From NCBI RefSeq assembly GCF_019279795.1, contig NC_056738.1, positions 474,231,052 to 474,295,051 on the forward strand: a stretch of 64,000 bases of DNA. Reading direction: 5' to 3'. The notes below the pieces were generated by a model that was not told where the DNA came from, searched no databases, and was given only the letters and a program-made list of their open reading frames with translations. Positions 34,029 through 46,930 of the stretch are shown piece after piece. The DNA is from Protopterus annectens. Lineage: Eukaryota > Chordata > Ceratodontiformes > Protopteridae. The position numbers and the translations under genes were made by a program. Numbering within the stretch: position 1 is the stretch's first letter; the number at the start of each line of letters is the position of its first letter.

Positions 34029-34040
34029 GTATGTTTTATA

Positions 34041-37000
34041 AGAAAAGATTATGGCCAGTTTGGACTCTGTTCTGTATGTTTTACATTCCTTGCTCCTTTG
34101 CCTGAGTAACACTTTTACTTTAGGTGTAAGCCATCGACATTTCTCTGATCTTCGTCAGGTGCACTGAACACTGGAACAACTTATCTTGCAGTGAAGGTAT
34201 TGATTTCACAAAAATGGAAAAAGTCAAAGCTCTTTTTATATCAACATCATGAAGATGTGTTAGAAGGCTTCATTCTATTCTGTCTGGGGTGTCTCTCCCA
34301 AAATGCATTTTGGTGGGGCTGGATACGTTTTCAATAACCAAGAAGATAATGGGTCAGTGGTTATGAATGCTCCAAGCCTGTACTGAGATGTTAGCAGACT
34401 ATAACAAAATGTTAGTCATTATTAAGTAAAGCAAAGAAACTGCAGCATATCCAGAATTCAGTCTGGTAGTTTTTGTAACTATCTGTGTTAAGCCAGTTAT
34501 TTTGGTATGTCTGCAACGTTTGGAACTACTGCATTCAGGTTAATGTCACCAAAGAGTACTTTCACGTACCAAACAAGGCATATATCCTTTTATTTTTGTA
34601 CAACTAATGCAAAGTTGGAAGATGTTGGCATATAGGAATAACAACTTATAGGTTAGCACTTTTCCCAAATGCAGGCTGATCCATTAGCTAAATAAATGTG
34701 TGATCTTTAGATAGTTTTCCTAATTCTAACAATATCAATGCGTTTGTACCTTACAAATAATAAGATGTCTACATCAACTCTTGTTCAAGGCTAAAGAGGG
34801 AAATTATCAATGAAATAGGTAGAAAGATACAAATCATCTTTTAAAGAGATTGTGTAACCTGCACCTCTATGCATGGATAAGTATTTTACTCAGAAAAAAT
34901 GTGACACATTTGCAAAAGTGACCTGCAGCTTATGCATGGGAAAGCAGCATACTCAGAACCAATGTATCAATGTCCTAACTGTATCACATGAGTGGATAAG
35001 AAGAATACAGAAAAATAATGTAACATATTCACATGAGAAAAGAAACACTGTCACATATTCAGAAGAGGTTCTGCATTTCAATAACATGAGAATCTGCCTG
35101 TTGTTTCGTAAATACAGGAAGGAAGTCAACTATAACAAGACAATGGTGATACTACACAAAAAAACTAAAATCAGTATAGAATTTCACACTCACTCCCACT
35201 CTCACTGGAGATGGTATGTCAGATATTTTAAGATATATGTCCATTAAAAAGACATGTTACTTTGAAATGCATTTCAGAGCACTTCCCCTTAGTCTATCAT
35301 TCACAGAAAACATGAACAGCCTTATCAGTAGGATGTATACAAAAACTAGTAGCATGACATAGGATAAAGAACAGCACATAGTCAGAGAACAGAAAATAAA
35401 GGGCACTAATTATTGTTTGTCAGAGGCCCTGCATGTCCAAGTTGCGATCTTAGCCCTACCTCCTGGAAAGTCTCAGCACCCTTACAGAATCAAGTCCCTA
35501 AAGCCTCTTGGATGCAAGCCTTGAAGTTACATGAAGCTAGCCTGGCCCACTAGCAGTGAAGTAATGCTTTAAATTGCAATAACAATGATCCAGGTTAGAA
35601 AATGAATCTGGGATGCTGGTGGTCTGGCTGTGTCAGACTGGACTTAGAATCTGTGCACTGTTTTCATTTAGTAGGTGACGAGGTGGTACAAGAATTGTTT
35701 CCTGCATAGAAATAGTTAGGCGTTGTCGATAAGTATGCTGCACATGAGCTGTAGTAAAAAGGAGGCTATGTGAGGGGAGATAAAGCAATAATGCATGCCA
35801 GAATATGGTGACCTTACTTTCTACTGTAAAATGAGAGATATGGTACCCCATATTAGCATCACTCCATACTGATGCATTGTTCTTGCAAAGTCTGCTATTA
35901 TACATTAACTCCATGACAAGAGACACATCTGTCATGTTCGTTACAGGAAGTGATGTAATAGCAGGAACTCTTTCTCACTGAGATGAACTGATATGGTACT
36001 GCCATACTGGAGATCAGTAGGATGTGGAAGCAGGGCCGATTCTTATAAAGAGTCTAAAGAGAAAGACAGTTCCAAAGCTTTTAGATGACTACCAACTTCT
36101 TAACTAAGGAATAATTCCTTCAGCACCATCGTACATAAGCTGCTATGTGGTAGAAAGAGGTTTGTATTTCCCTTTTATCTGTACTCAGGTATGGAATGTA
36201 AACAGAAATTTGAAACCAGTTCAACTCCCTGACACGGGCATATGTCTTAATTGCACAAGTACTCTGCTTTTCTGGATTACAGCAAGCTTCTGAACAGGGC
36301 ATTATTTTCATTTTTCAGAATGGAGTCCCTGAGCAGAGGAAAAAAGTCTGAAAATAGCTCATAAACATGTGATAAAGATTTTTAGAATAAGTGGAGTACA
36401 GCTTAAGATAGTCCATGGTCTGTGGGTGAACAAGATGCTGGAAAATATGTCCTCCCTGACATTAATAAAAAATGTGTTACATATGCACTGTTTATTACAA
36501 AAAGGACTGAAACATTTTACAACTGATAGAAATAATGAATGGCATAAGTCACTGTCTATGTGTATCATTAGAAATTAATAACTTCAGAAGCATGCCTCCC
36601 TGCTATGACTGATATTATGGACTGAACATATTTTGTTTCATGCACAAGTTAACCTTATTCCACAGGAAGTTCACTCCCTATCAGTTTTGCTTTATTCTCT
36701 CTGGTAGATGATCTGTTGTATGAAACACTGTTTTTCAGTGGTCATGCTCTCTATGCACAATCTCCCTCAGGCTGTAGTATGTAATTTATATATTATTGTT
36801 AGCTTAGCGTTTATGTAAAATTCAGTTTCACCTATCCAAATTCCTTCTCTTAAACATCTGCATACAGTGAGCATATTAGAAATATACTGGTCACTACATA
36901 TTTAGGCATCAAAGCTACTATCTCAGTCATATTGGACACTGCTTCAGTACATCTTACCAGTTCAGTAACTTTACATGTTAGCTACCAGTTATGGACATCT

Positions 37001-38522
37001 TATGCAAGGATTCTTGGTACATATGAAACAGCTGTATATTCATCTTTCCAGATTTCTGTTTGGCATGTTAAAGATTAGTGTTATCAATTTTAAATACGTT
37101 TTTGTTAATCTTTTTCTATCTATAATTTCATATCACAGTTTCCATTAAGAAATGTTACTGTTGCTTCCAATGTTTGTTTTGATTTTTCATATCTTTATGT
37201 TTGAAGCTATACTGGGTAATTGAAAAGAAAGTACACTGTCGGAATCACTCCAAATTCAGTATGTCAGTCTGATGAGAAACCACTTTGTTAGGGCTGCTTC
37301 TTACAGTGAAAAATAAAACAACTTTTTAATTAGCATTTTCTAGTTTTGGGGTGTGGATTTGCTTATCATATCATATGTGAAGGGGGTCTTTGCCCTGATA
37401 GTTTACTGGTGAATTAATACCTTTGAGTTACTAGAACTCACAACAAAGGTCAACATTCTTCTCAGCCATTTTGGTTGGAGTTAATAGAATTGTCTTCAGA
37501 AGCCATCTTCAAAATGTATGACTTTTCTCAAATATGATGAAAAGGAATGGAGCTCAACATTGGGAAACTGTTGGCCTTGTTGGCCTACAGTCACTATACA
37601 CTCCATTTAAATTTGGCCTGTTTTTGTTTAACATAGTTATTCAGTAATCTTTTGCCACAGAATCATAAAACTTGTTGCCACAAGCCCTGCTTTTTTATTA
37701 TATCTGTAACTCTACATATATATAACCCACTAATCTTGTATATGTTGCAATGATTTTAGGAATCATGTTCAGCATTTGTCTTTTTTGGAAAGAGAATTTT
37801 TGTCAACCAAACATGATGACAACTGCACCAAGAGGTTATATGACTCTCTTCATTAAGGTCTTACAGCTAAAGCACACATTTTAACACAGGAAGAAGAAAA
37901 TGTAGCAGGGAAAGAATGCTACTCCAGGACACGATCAATCCATAACACTGGCAGCATGAGGCAAAAGCAGAAAAAAGCGTGATTTATTAAAAAAAAACAC
38001 TGCTTTATGACAATGTCATGCTTACTATCTATGGACTATGGTTTTTATGTAATTGCTTAATTCTTGCCACCTGTATAATTTAGACAGTATAATGAAAGTA
38101 TTCCAGATAATCAGTGAAAAAGAATAAGGTATACAGCATCTCCACCAAGAAAGGAATAATGAAGTCACTACACATGGATAATGCTTTCAGTTAAGAATGT
38201 CAGTATGCTGAAAGCACAAATGTATTTTATATTAGAGGTATCTAAAGAAGAGCCATACCCAGAGAAAAAGGAAATGCATTTTATCTTGCCCATATTCCTT
38301 CATTCAATCCTGGATTGTGTAAACTTACAACTTCATATTACATTTTTCATACCAGCTGGTATCATGATGCCTCATACATAAACAGATCATAAGACAAAAC
38401 CAAGTAAACTGAATCTTGCAAGGCTGCAGAAGTTATCCCTTACCAGTATACATATCTCACTCAATTAACACGTACATGCACCATTCAAATAGTTCATAGT
38501 TCTAACAAAATAAGTAAGGACA
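34041..38522. other. AT-rich DNA with no recognised gene
   Basis: About 4.5 kb between the Penelope fragment and copy B of the large duplication. One 124-residue plus-strand frame (34873-35247) repeats HTQN/YSHE-like words; it covers a loose internal repeat (TCACATGAG, ACATATTCA) and has no family resemblance. Other frames are below 100 residues and overlap. No RT, transposase or terminal repeats seen. Confidence 0.5.
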
Positions 38523-39489
38523 ATGTTTTTATTTGCTTTACTATTCCACATCTGCAGTACATTATGCACTGGCACTGTATTTCATATTTCCTGTGTGTTT
38601 TACTTCTGAAAAGTTCCACAGAACTTTTTTTTTCATTTAAGACTGTATCACAGATTCACAAGATAAATTAAACCATCTGGACAAGGTGCCAGCATATGTT
38701 TACACTCAGCAATTAAAAGAACACAAGTATTTATACAAAATATAAACTGTGGTAATCCCTTTTTTTGCTAACTACATCAAAGGAACTAAGTAAAATTGTT
38801 GCTTTTAGGAGGGAGATTAAATTCAGATTAAATATCTCAGATCTGACTAAATGCAAACTTTTACAACAAAGGAAATAAAGGTAATTAGTTTTTATTAATG
38901 AAATGTGTCCTAGTCCACAAATGAATATGCTGGAATTTTAATGGATTCACAGATATATACTTGGTGCTAACAGATACAGATTTCGTATACATTTGATAAT
39001 ATTTTTCCATTAACACATACTGTAGATGTCAGTTGGCGTTTCTCCTTGCCTCATTTTCTAAGAAAGGCATCGAATACAGTTGCAAGCCACCTTCAAACAA
39101 GCTGAGTGGATGGAAAGAGGTTCTGTAAAACCAGATGTTTATATACATTCTGATAACTCATTATACTGTGTTAGCTATCACTATTAAGTAAGGAAATTAA
39201 GTTAATGTCACTGCATGGCAAGAAGAAAGAACATTTCTTAAAAATACAACTTGTGGCTATAATGGAATGAACTTAAAACTACTGTATTTTCCTTGCTTGG
39301 TGAATAAACATAAAGGAAATGACATCCTGGCTACTTAAACGCTGACATAAACTAGTGTCAGTGTGTAGGCCATCAGCCAAATACAGTATTGGGGTCTAGT
39401 GTGAAACAAAAATACATAAATTAAAAATATTCCAGCTATTTGGTGACTCAGTTTGTCCCTCAAGATTCCTATCCTGTGATGTTAACTGC

Positions 39490-41020
39490 ATGCAGCCATG
39501 CCTTTATTCATAACCAGATAGGTGAACTGGTACATACCAAAGGAGGCATTGTACTCAAAGATAGGTCTGATGAATGCTGATACAGTGGAACAATGACTTC
39601 CTTGGACTTAGATGCCATACCTTTGTTTATACATTGTGCAATATAGAATGATTTCCTCACCACTGTAGGCATGTGATGGTCAAAGGCTAGATTACTATCT
39701 ATGTGTATTCCTAAGTCCCTGACTACTGGATCATCTCTAAGGGGTGTGTTGTGAATATGATAGTTAACAGGGATGGATAACTTCCCAAAGGATGCTGTTA
39801 TGCATTTCTTGGCATTTAGATTTAGTCCACTCCTAATTTGCAATAATCGGCAAATGTAGTCAGCCAGAGAGCACTGATATTGGCTTTGACTTCTGAGAAG
39901 TAAATGCCAAAAAGGAGCGGTCCAAAGACCGATCCCTGAGGGACTCCACTTGTGACTGGCCTCTTTCTAGAGCTCGACTCCCCAATTCTAACTTCCTGAG
40001 TCCTATATGTGAACCAGTTGGCTATCCACCAGGTGACATAAGAGTTTGTACCTGACCTCTGGAGTTTGTAAACAATGCCTGTGTGGGGTATTGTGTCAAA
40101 TGCCTTGGTCAGTTCAAGGTAGGCAGTGTGAATGATTTTTCCCTCATCCATTACTTTGGTGACTTGCTTAAAGAAGTCCACCAGATTGAGTAGGCATGAT
40201 CTGCCCTTGATGAAACCAAACTGGGTTGGGTCCAGTGTCTGGAGATTTACTATATCTCTATTGATCATATGTATGATAATTCTTTCCATGGCTTTACATA
40301 TAAGACTAGTGAGGCTTATGGGTCTGTAGTTTTCAGGGTCTGTAAATGGCCCACCTTTGTGCACAGGGATGACTGTTGCCTTTCTCCATTCATGAGGCAT
40401 GAAATCTGTTTGGAAGCTGCAGTTAAATAGTAATTCCAGAGGCCCTGACAGGTCATGTTCCTTGTTACTTAGAAGGCATCCTGAGATATTGTCTGGGCCC
40501 ATTGATGCATGTTCTTGGACTTACAGACAGCATTAAGGACCTGTTCTCTAGTGATAGCAGGGGAAATTGTATTTGATGATATTTCCTGAGGGATGATTGA
40601 GGGGGAGAGAGGGATAAAGTTGGAGGTGAATTGATCAACCAGGAGGTTTGCTATGTCTTGTGGCTCAGTATAGATGGCTCCATTTACAATGAGCTCTGCA
40701 TACAATTCTGTATTGCCTTTCAGATTGTGGGCATAGTTAAAGAATACTTTGAGGCTGTCCTTGTTCTGGGAGGCCAAACTTACTTCAAGTCTGGCTTTGG
40801 TAGACTTTACTTGTCCTTTAAGTTATTTGTCTTGCATGTATTTCTTTTTTTTTAAGAAGAATTTTAATTGTTTTTGAAATATGTTATAATTATCAGTTTG
40901 TCTAATACATTCTGATGAATGATCCAGGATGCTGGAGCTATTTTTATAAAAGGCTGTTCAGCTGTATCAAAACTATACTGCATTGAATAAGAGCTGTTTT
41001 TAAGAATGTGTTTATTTTTG
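39490..41020 (-). pseudogene. CR1-like LINE-1 reverse transcriptase fragment, copy B
   Basis: Same structure as copy A. Linker frame at 40777-40469 (LASQNKDSLKVFF in part, IANLLVDQFTSNF). The RT ORF 40502-39822 (226 residues) opens with GPDNISGCLL and includes WRKATVIPVHKGG, YRPISLTSLICKAMER, QFGFIKGRSCL, KAFDTIPH and SGVPQGSVFG. The catalytic box has become FADYCKLG, losing the second Asp. This frame is longer than in copy A because a stop near 29110 is absent here, but the active site is lost. 39843-39508 continues past the palm. Confidence 0.85.
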
Positions 41021-41467
41021 AGTAGTGAGTAGTACCTGTCAAGCAGAAATCTGAATACTAATTATTTATTTCTGAGAACAAGATCACAGTGATGCTAGTG
41101 GTAGGGAGATAAATTAATGAACCTTAGGATTTTGTTTTTCATGATCTGTAGTGTTTGCCTGTTTTACTGGGAAAGATGAGAGAATAAAGGCAGTCAATAT
41201 TTTGCCCAGGGGAGAACATCATTATAGGCTATAGATTTCTTGCTTCATGCATTAGTATAAGGGAAACTATATAAGCTAACACAAGTTGTTTTAGAACTTT
41301 GCTAGACTGAAATTTACAGTGAGGTTATAAGTCAAACGTCAGTCTAATAAGATACCCAGATAATGTTGCTGTTTTATTTAAGGCAGGACCTTTTTATTAA
41401 GTTCAGATGTAGTAATAGTGTTAAGAGTTCAATAACCTTAACTGGGTTCCATATAGCATCACAGTGT
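41021..41467 (-). other. Non-coding part of the duplicated segment, copy B
   Basis: Counterpart of 29700-30156, between LINE-1 and the LINE-2 3' end. No readable domain. Confidence 0.4.
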
Positions 41468-41817
41468 ATTTTTATTTATTTATTTCATATTTGTTTACCA
41501 GGAAAGTCCATCTGGGCAAGGTTGCTCATTTTCAGTGGAGGCCCTGGGAGTAAACCATCAATGTACAAACTTTTAGAAAAGAAATATACAAAATATGTTA
41601 GACAACCTCACATGAGTATTAGTAATACAGGAAGAAACATAAATATACAAGACATAGCTGTGTATAACAACATTCATCAGAAGAGCAACTTAATCCGCAA
41701 TACCAATATTCATCAGAAGAGTAACTTAATACATAATACCATGAACTCTGGTATTGTTTGTATTGCATGGGGTTATATATGTTTAAAACTATAGCAAGTT
41801 GCAGTGTGATTCTAGAT

Positions 41818-41828
41818 GGGGGGGGGGG
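41818..41828. repeat. G homopolymer (11 G)
   Basis: A run of 11 G where copy A has only 7, so the run lengthened in copy B or shrank in copy A. Confidence 0.9.
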
Positions 41829-42089
41829 TGTTGGAGATAGTATAAGGGTTTGAAGGAGTTAGCCCAGGTCAAGAGCATTTACATATCCAAGACCTGGTGA
41901 GATAGGATTTTAGTTGATTTTTAAAACTAATTTTGCTTGCCTGAGTCCTGATTTCAAATGGATGGGAGTTCCACATCTTTGCAGTAGTACAGGAGTACAG
42001 GGAGTCTCCTGAGGTATATCTGCTTTTGGAAACTTTGACCACCCCTTTGTTGGCGGACCTTAGCAGTCAGCTGTTGGAGTAATGGTTAA

Positions 42090-43675
42090 TTAAGCCATGT
42101 AAGGTTGGGTTTTGTTGGGATGGTAGAGAATTTGGTGAGCTAGAGTGAGTTGGTCTAGGGTCAGTAAGTTTGATAATTCAAGCCAGGATAGTTGTTGAAG
42201 GGCTAAGCAATAATGAGATCTGTAGGAGGAATCAGTAGCAAATTTAGCTGTCTTGTTGTAACAAGTGGATAGTTTGTTTAAATCACCTTTACTTAGGTTA
42301 ACTAGAACAGGTAACACACAGAGTGATGTAAAGAGTAGGTGGGCTCTTGCTATGATAAATTTATTATGGGGGTCAGATAGTTTTTACATCTATAGAGTGT
42401 ACCTAGTTTTTTATGCACTTTTTTATGGTTTGAGCTATCTGCTTGTTGAATTACATGTTTTGGTCAATGATGACACCTAAAAGCTTGGTATGTGCAACTG
42501 GTGTGATATCAGTGTTGCTGGAGGCAATAATTGTAAATGGGGGCATGGGATCTGTAAGCTTGAAGAGGAGAAAGAGCATAACATGGATTTATTTTGGAGC
42601 TGAGTATTAATTGAGCACATAAAAACCAGGTTTCAATGACTATTAAGGATTCTTTGGTTATGTTCTGTAGGAGTTGGAGACCGGGGGCTGAACAGATTAG
42701 GGTAGAGTCATCAGTGTACTGGAATAAGGTTCCATGACGGGTGGCTTTATGAAGGTTGTTGGTGAATATTGTGAACAGCAGGGGTCTGAGTATAGATCCT
42801 TGGGGCACACCTAAGGTGACAGGGAGAAAGGGGGATAGAGAGTCCTGCCACTTAACAGTTTGCTTGCAGTTTGAAAGATAGCCTTTAAACCATAGGAGTG
42901 CAGAGTTATTTAGTTTAATTTCTGAGAGAGAAGTCAGTAGTTTATTATGGGAGACAGTATCTAATGCTTTAGAGAGGTCCAAAAAGACAATTGATTTCAA
43001 ATTGCCTGCATTCCACTGTTGATTAACGTGGTTAGTGAAGCTGAAAAAGGCAGTGGTGGTGCTGTGGCCTGGATAAAACCTATGTTGAGTTCCAGCTAGG
43101 AGATTGTTGGATTAAGGTATTTTAGTATTTGAGAATGTACACATTTCTCTAGTATTTTTGACAGTGGTGGTAGTATGGCTATTGAATGGTAGTTAGATAA
43201 TTCGGATGAGTCACCCCCTTTGTGTAGAGGTATTATATGTGAGACTTTCCAGAGGAGTGGGACTTGTTGCTTGGAGATTGTCCTATTTATAATTATAGAG
43301 ACTGAGTATGAAATAGCCTTGGCTGCAATCCGGAGGTACTCTGCTGGGAGTTTATCAGCTGCTAGGGTAGTGGGATTTAGTTTGGTCAACTATCTGAAGA
43401 TGGTGCTGGTCTAGACTTGTTGGAGGGAGAAATAGTTTTGGTTGGTTGGGGAATTAGGCAGATTTGGGAGGATTATAGCAGATTAGTTTTTTTGCCAGCT
43501 TTAAGATGGTGTCGGTAAAATATTCATTGAATTGTGTTGCAATGTTGTTTGTAGATGTGTCAAGGGGGGTAGTAGTTTTACCAGGATGGAGAATTTTATG
43601 TATGGCTGCCCAGAATTTTTGTGCGTTAGCATTATACTTGATTTTTATATTTGAGTAATGGCTTTTCTTATTCAT
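42090..43675 (-). pseudogene. LINE-2 reverse transcriptase
   Basis: 43675-43454 (NEYFTDTILKLAKK) and 43389-43096 (LWKVSHIIPLHKGG, LSNYHSIAILPPLSKILEK) are the RT fingers. 43000-42509 is the palm, with FLDLSKALDTVSHNKLL, VTLGVPQGSILRPLLF and the catalytic box QYTDDSTLI (YTDD, both Asp present). 42317-42090 is the C-terminal domain (LNKLSTCYNKTAKF). Breaks lie near 43430, 43050 and 42500. The retained YTDD suggests moderate age. Confidence 0.85.
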
Positions 43676-43856
43676 TCTTATCTGATTTTTAGCCTTATTT
43701 CTTAATTCAAGGAATAGTTGCCTGTTAATAGTAGTTTTGTTATGATGCCAGGAGTCCCATACTTTGTCCCTTTATTTTAGTAGAAGCCGGGTACTTTTGG
43801 CAAACCAGGGTGCACAGTTAAACTTTGTATAAATTATTCTTGGAGAGGCAAGGTGG

Positions 43857-45007
43857 TCAAGCATGTTTAGTAGGGGGGCTTGAGAGGTGTGACCAGTTAC
43901 AGTGGTTTAGTGCTATTATTAGGTCATCTGCTCTGAAATTCTTTTTGTATTGTATATATTTGAGGGAGCTACTTTTTGTGTGATTAATTTGTTGTATTAA
44001 CAGAAAAGTTGGGAAGTGGTCAATTAGAGTGTCAGGGAATGTACTGGAGTATTGAGTCTTGGATGGGCAGTTAGTGAGGATCCAGTCTAAAATGGATTCT
44101 TTGTTGGGAGCTCTGTCTTTTCTGGTTGGGGTTTGGATAAGTTGAGTGAAGCTAAGTAGGTTTAAGTGAGAAGTGAGGAGGGGTGTGTTTATTGAAGTCC
44201 AGTCAATGTTGAAGTCACCTAAAAAGAGTGTTCCATGGGGAGGGAATTCTGATGCCGAATGGATTATGGATTTTAGTGTATTAATATTGGCCCTGGGAGC
44301 GATATATGAACATAGTATGTTCATCTGTTTTTGAGGTTTAATTTATACCTTTATGAATAGGGATGTTTATATTAATATGGTCAACTGTAAGGTTAATTTT
44401 GAAAAGCAAGGCGACACTGCCTCCTCCTCTGGATGCACAGTATTTTCTAAGTAGTTTGTAGCCTGGGGGCAGTAATTCATTGTCCTTGTTATGTGACTTA
44501 AGCCAAGTTTCAGTAAGGAGCACAATGTCTAAGGCATAAAAGGACTGAGCTGCACACAGTTCATCAAGTTTGTTGCTTCTTATGTTGATGTTAAGAATGA
44601 AGAGGTTGCTGTTTTTTAAGGGAATTTAGAGTAAATGTATGCTGATTTATGTCACTGTTGGGGGTGGATGAAGGTCTAGGACTTGGATGATTATCTCCAC
44701 TGAGTATTAATTGAAAAGCAATGTTTCCTTTAGTCTGGAGGTATTTGTTGATAAATAGGTTGCATTGGATGGTGATATGGCATAGTCTAGGGTAGAGGGG
44801 AATCTTAAAAAGGATAAGCTCTATGTTAGAGTGATTGTATATTAAGGAAGACATGTGAAATGAAAATTCGGTAGGTATGACGGAATAGAGCTGGGTCGGA
44901 GATTTACTGTTCAGGCTGCGATTGAGGTTATTTTGGCAGGAAGTGAGGTGGGTTACTGTAAAGAGAATTACAATAAGTAAGGCATGTAGGGAGCACAGTT
45001 TGAACAT
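43857..45007 (-). pseudogene. LINE-2 ORF2 N-terminus and endonuclease
   Basis: 45007-44591 (138 residues) begins with a hydrophobic stretch and carries LILSGDNHPSPRP. This matches the LLSGDIHPNPGP signature that opens ORF2 in L2 and related LINEs. 44523-44338 follows with LTETWLKS, containing the catalytic Glu of the endonuclease, and GGGSVALL. 44324-43857 has FLGDFNIDW (metal-binding Asp/Asn), TPTR...LDWILTN and LIDHFP (the SDH position). Frames change near 44330 and 44560, so the protein is not continuous, but the catalytic residues are mostly kept. Confidence 0.8.
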
Positions 45008-45640
45008 TAGAATGCTTACTTGTAAAGAGGGGGGGGGACTGAGAATGTAAACAGAGTTTGTATGTAAGGAGAGTGTGAGGGTGAGATTGGGCTTAGTAGC
45101 TGTGAGGGTGGTTGTGGGTGTGTATCTAGTACCTGAATTTAATTGGATTAGTAGCTAAGCTGGTTATTGAGAGTTTAGCTTAGGTTTCTGCTGTGTGATG
45201 TGTTAATTGTAGAGGAGGGGCTAAGAGTCGATAACTGTAAGGTAAAGGAAAGTGGAGGTGGGTGGGAATGGGGGTAGGGTACCCAGGTGAGCCTGAGTGT
45301 AGCAAGGGCAAAAGGAGTGGGGCTACACCAGCCAGGGAGTTTTCAAGAAGAAAAAGAAAATCAATCAGTAATTAGGAAGTTTACGAGTGGGTGTTGAGGA
45401 AGAAAAAATAGACAGGAGAAGCAATAGATCATAAACTAGCAAGTAGGAAAGATAGGGTATGAGGGAAAGTATAAGAGAATGTGGTTTGGTGTCCAAGAGT
45501 ATGTGGTTTGAGAATGGAGTGTGCAGAAAAATAAAAAGAAAACAGATTGAGGGACAGTGTTAGAGTTTGGAGGGTGGGCGTTAAGCAGTTCTGGCAGGCT
45601 TTTACAAAGCAGCGTGATCCCTACAGTAAGGCAGACTAAT

Positions 45641-46330
45641 GGCAGATATACTAAAAATAAATAGAATTTTGAAATAGTTTCAAAACAGATGGGAATTCTC
45701 TGACCTCAGGCCATCCATTGAGCTGGATTTCTGGATTCTCCATAGGGGAATTGCTGGACAATGTACTACAAGCTGCAGGGTAGGGTGAATACATTTTACA
45801 TTCAATTACCAGTGCTTGTACAACCAGGGTATTTCCTGACAAGGAGATATGCAGGATTAGAGAGTAGGAGAGAGAGAAGGAAGTAGAGAGAGTGGTAGCA
45901 GCAAAAGGTTTAGGTGACACACGACTTACAGATGGTATGAACAGGTATTACACAATGTGATGCAGTCAGCATATTAATCTAAACATCCTATGTACTTTTA
46001 TCGCAGCTGCTAATTCACAATAGTTGAAGAAGACTGACAATGTTAGTGCTTATATTCACTTATGTGCAGCCATAAATTCTAGCCAATTATGGGCATAATT
46101 GAATCGTAAATGAGGAGCAACACAGCAGTTGCATCAAAAAATGGTAACTCAGCAATGAGATCAATTTAGTAAAATTCAGCAAGGTAGAGGCTATCAATCA
46201 GGCACAATGAACACAGAGTTCAAGCTCCACAACATATGTTCTCAATCCACCATCCATGGCTATTAGGTACAGAAACCTATTCACTGCTGGAAGTTTAATC
46301 TTAAAAAGCAATGCTGTTGCTAAGCACAGA
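45641..46330. other. Unassigned DNA
   Basis: No gene or element recognised. It lies between the presumed 5' UTR of LINE-2 and the next LINE relic. One 89-residue minus-strand frame (45920-45651) has no family resemblance. Confidence 0.45.
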
Positions 46331-46379
46331 CTTGGCAGTTTATTAATAGTTAACTAATTCCATGTTAAAGTCATCTTGT

Positions 46380-46930
46380 AGGGATTTTTAATTGTTTTAA
46401 CTGATTTGTGAGACCTAGGTATAACAATGTCATCAACATATATGATTAATTTGATGTTTGGTAGATCCCAGGGAAATTTTTGATTATAAGTAATGAAATG
46501 AGGAGTAGGCAAAATACAGATCTCTGTTGGACCTCTTTAGTTGTATGTACTATTTCAGTAATACAGTTATCTCCAATAACCCTAAAAGTTTTGTTTGAAA
46601 GGTAGCAAGTAAACCATAAAGACACACAATTTGAGAAGCCACATTATATGAGTTGTTGGTGGTCAACAGTGTCAAAGGCCTTTTTGAGGTCAGGGAAAAT
46701 ATCTGCAGTGAGCTTACTACTAACAGTACTGGAGTACAGGTGATCTGTCAATGAAAGTAGAGAAATCGTAACATTATAATTAGGCCTGAATCGGTATTGT
46801 CTCTAATTTAGTATGTCATAGGCAAAAAGTTATTTTACACACAGGTTTTCAAAAGGCTTTGATGGAAGACAGATGTTAGCAATAAGTCAATAGTCATCAG
46901 AAGTGCAGGGCAAGGCAACTCAACTCTTAC
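46380..46930 (-). pseudogene. LINE reverse transcriptase relic (RT palm)
   Basis: On the minus strand the reading passes through RT motifs in order. QYRFRPNYNVTISLLSLTDHL lies at about 46800-46740, DLKKAFDTVDHQQL at about 46690-46650, and EVQQRSVF (from GVPQGSVL) near 46535. The catalytic box IYVDDIV is at about 46440-46425, with both Asp present. Stops interrupt between motifs. It is a different LINE family member from LINE-1 and LINE-2 (TVDHQQL, YVDD). Confidence 0.75.

Larger units (their letters stand above)
33030..34040 (+). mobile_element. Penelope-like element, 3' fragment
   Basis: Only the part after the reverse transcriptase remains: the linker, a Cys motif, the GIY-YIG endonuclease, and about 100 bp downstream a CTGATGA...GAAAGCAC motif (34000-34028) typical of the terminal repeat. 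It lies in the same orientation as the fuller element at 61.2-63.6 kb and aligns with its last third. The upstream RT is missing or beyond recognition. Confidence 0.8.
38523..42851. repeat. 4.3-kb duplication, copy B
   Basis: This is the direct-repeat partner of 27219-31539. Unlike copy A, the LINE-2 at its right end runs on without a break to about 45 kb, so copy B holds the longer version. At the left end (38523) the similarity stops after the same ATGTTTTTATTT, and the flanks are unrelated. Confidence 0.9.
41468..45640 (-). mobile_element. L2-like LINE-2, nearly full length, copy B
   Basis: The element runs on the minus strand from a purine-rich (plus-strand view) region ending near 45640, which may be its 5' UTR, to an AAAT-type tail at 41468-41485. 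It encodes one ORF2-type protein with an N-terminal LSGDNHPSPRP stretch, an apurinic endonuclease and a reverse transcriptase, all in broken frames. The upstream boundary is uncertain. Copy A contains only the last 1.4 kb. Confidence 0.75.

Noticed and set aside
34141-34165. Second hammerhead-like motif on the minus strand (CTGACGA...GAAA)
   Set aside because: The CTGACGA box and GAAA are present but the strand is opposite to the adjacent Penelope fragment and no flanking stems are visible. It is too short to trust.
34873-35247. 124-residue plus-strand open frame as a possible host or unknown gene
   Set aside because: It covers loosely repeated TCACATGAG/ACATATTCA words, shows no domain or exon-like boundary, and is expected by chance at this AT content and length.
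41363-41794. 143-residue plus-strand open frame
   Set aside because: It crosses the 3' end of the minus-strand LINE-2, and the same stretch in copy A (30051-30484) is broken into shorter frames. It is not a gene.
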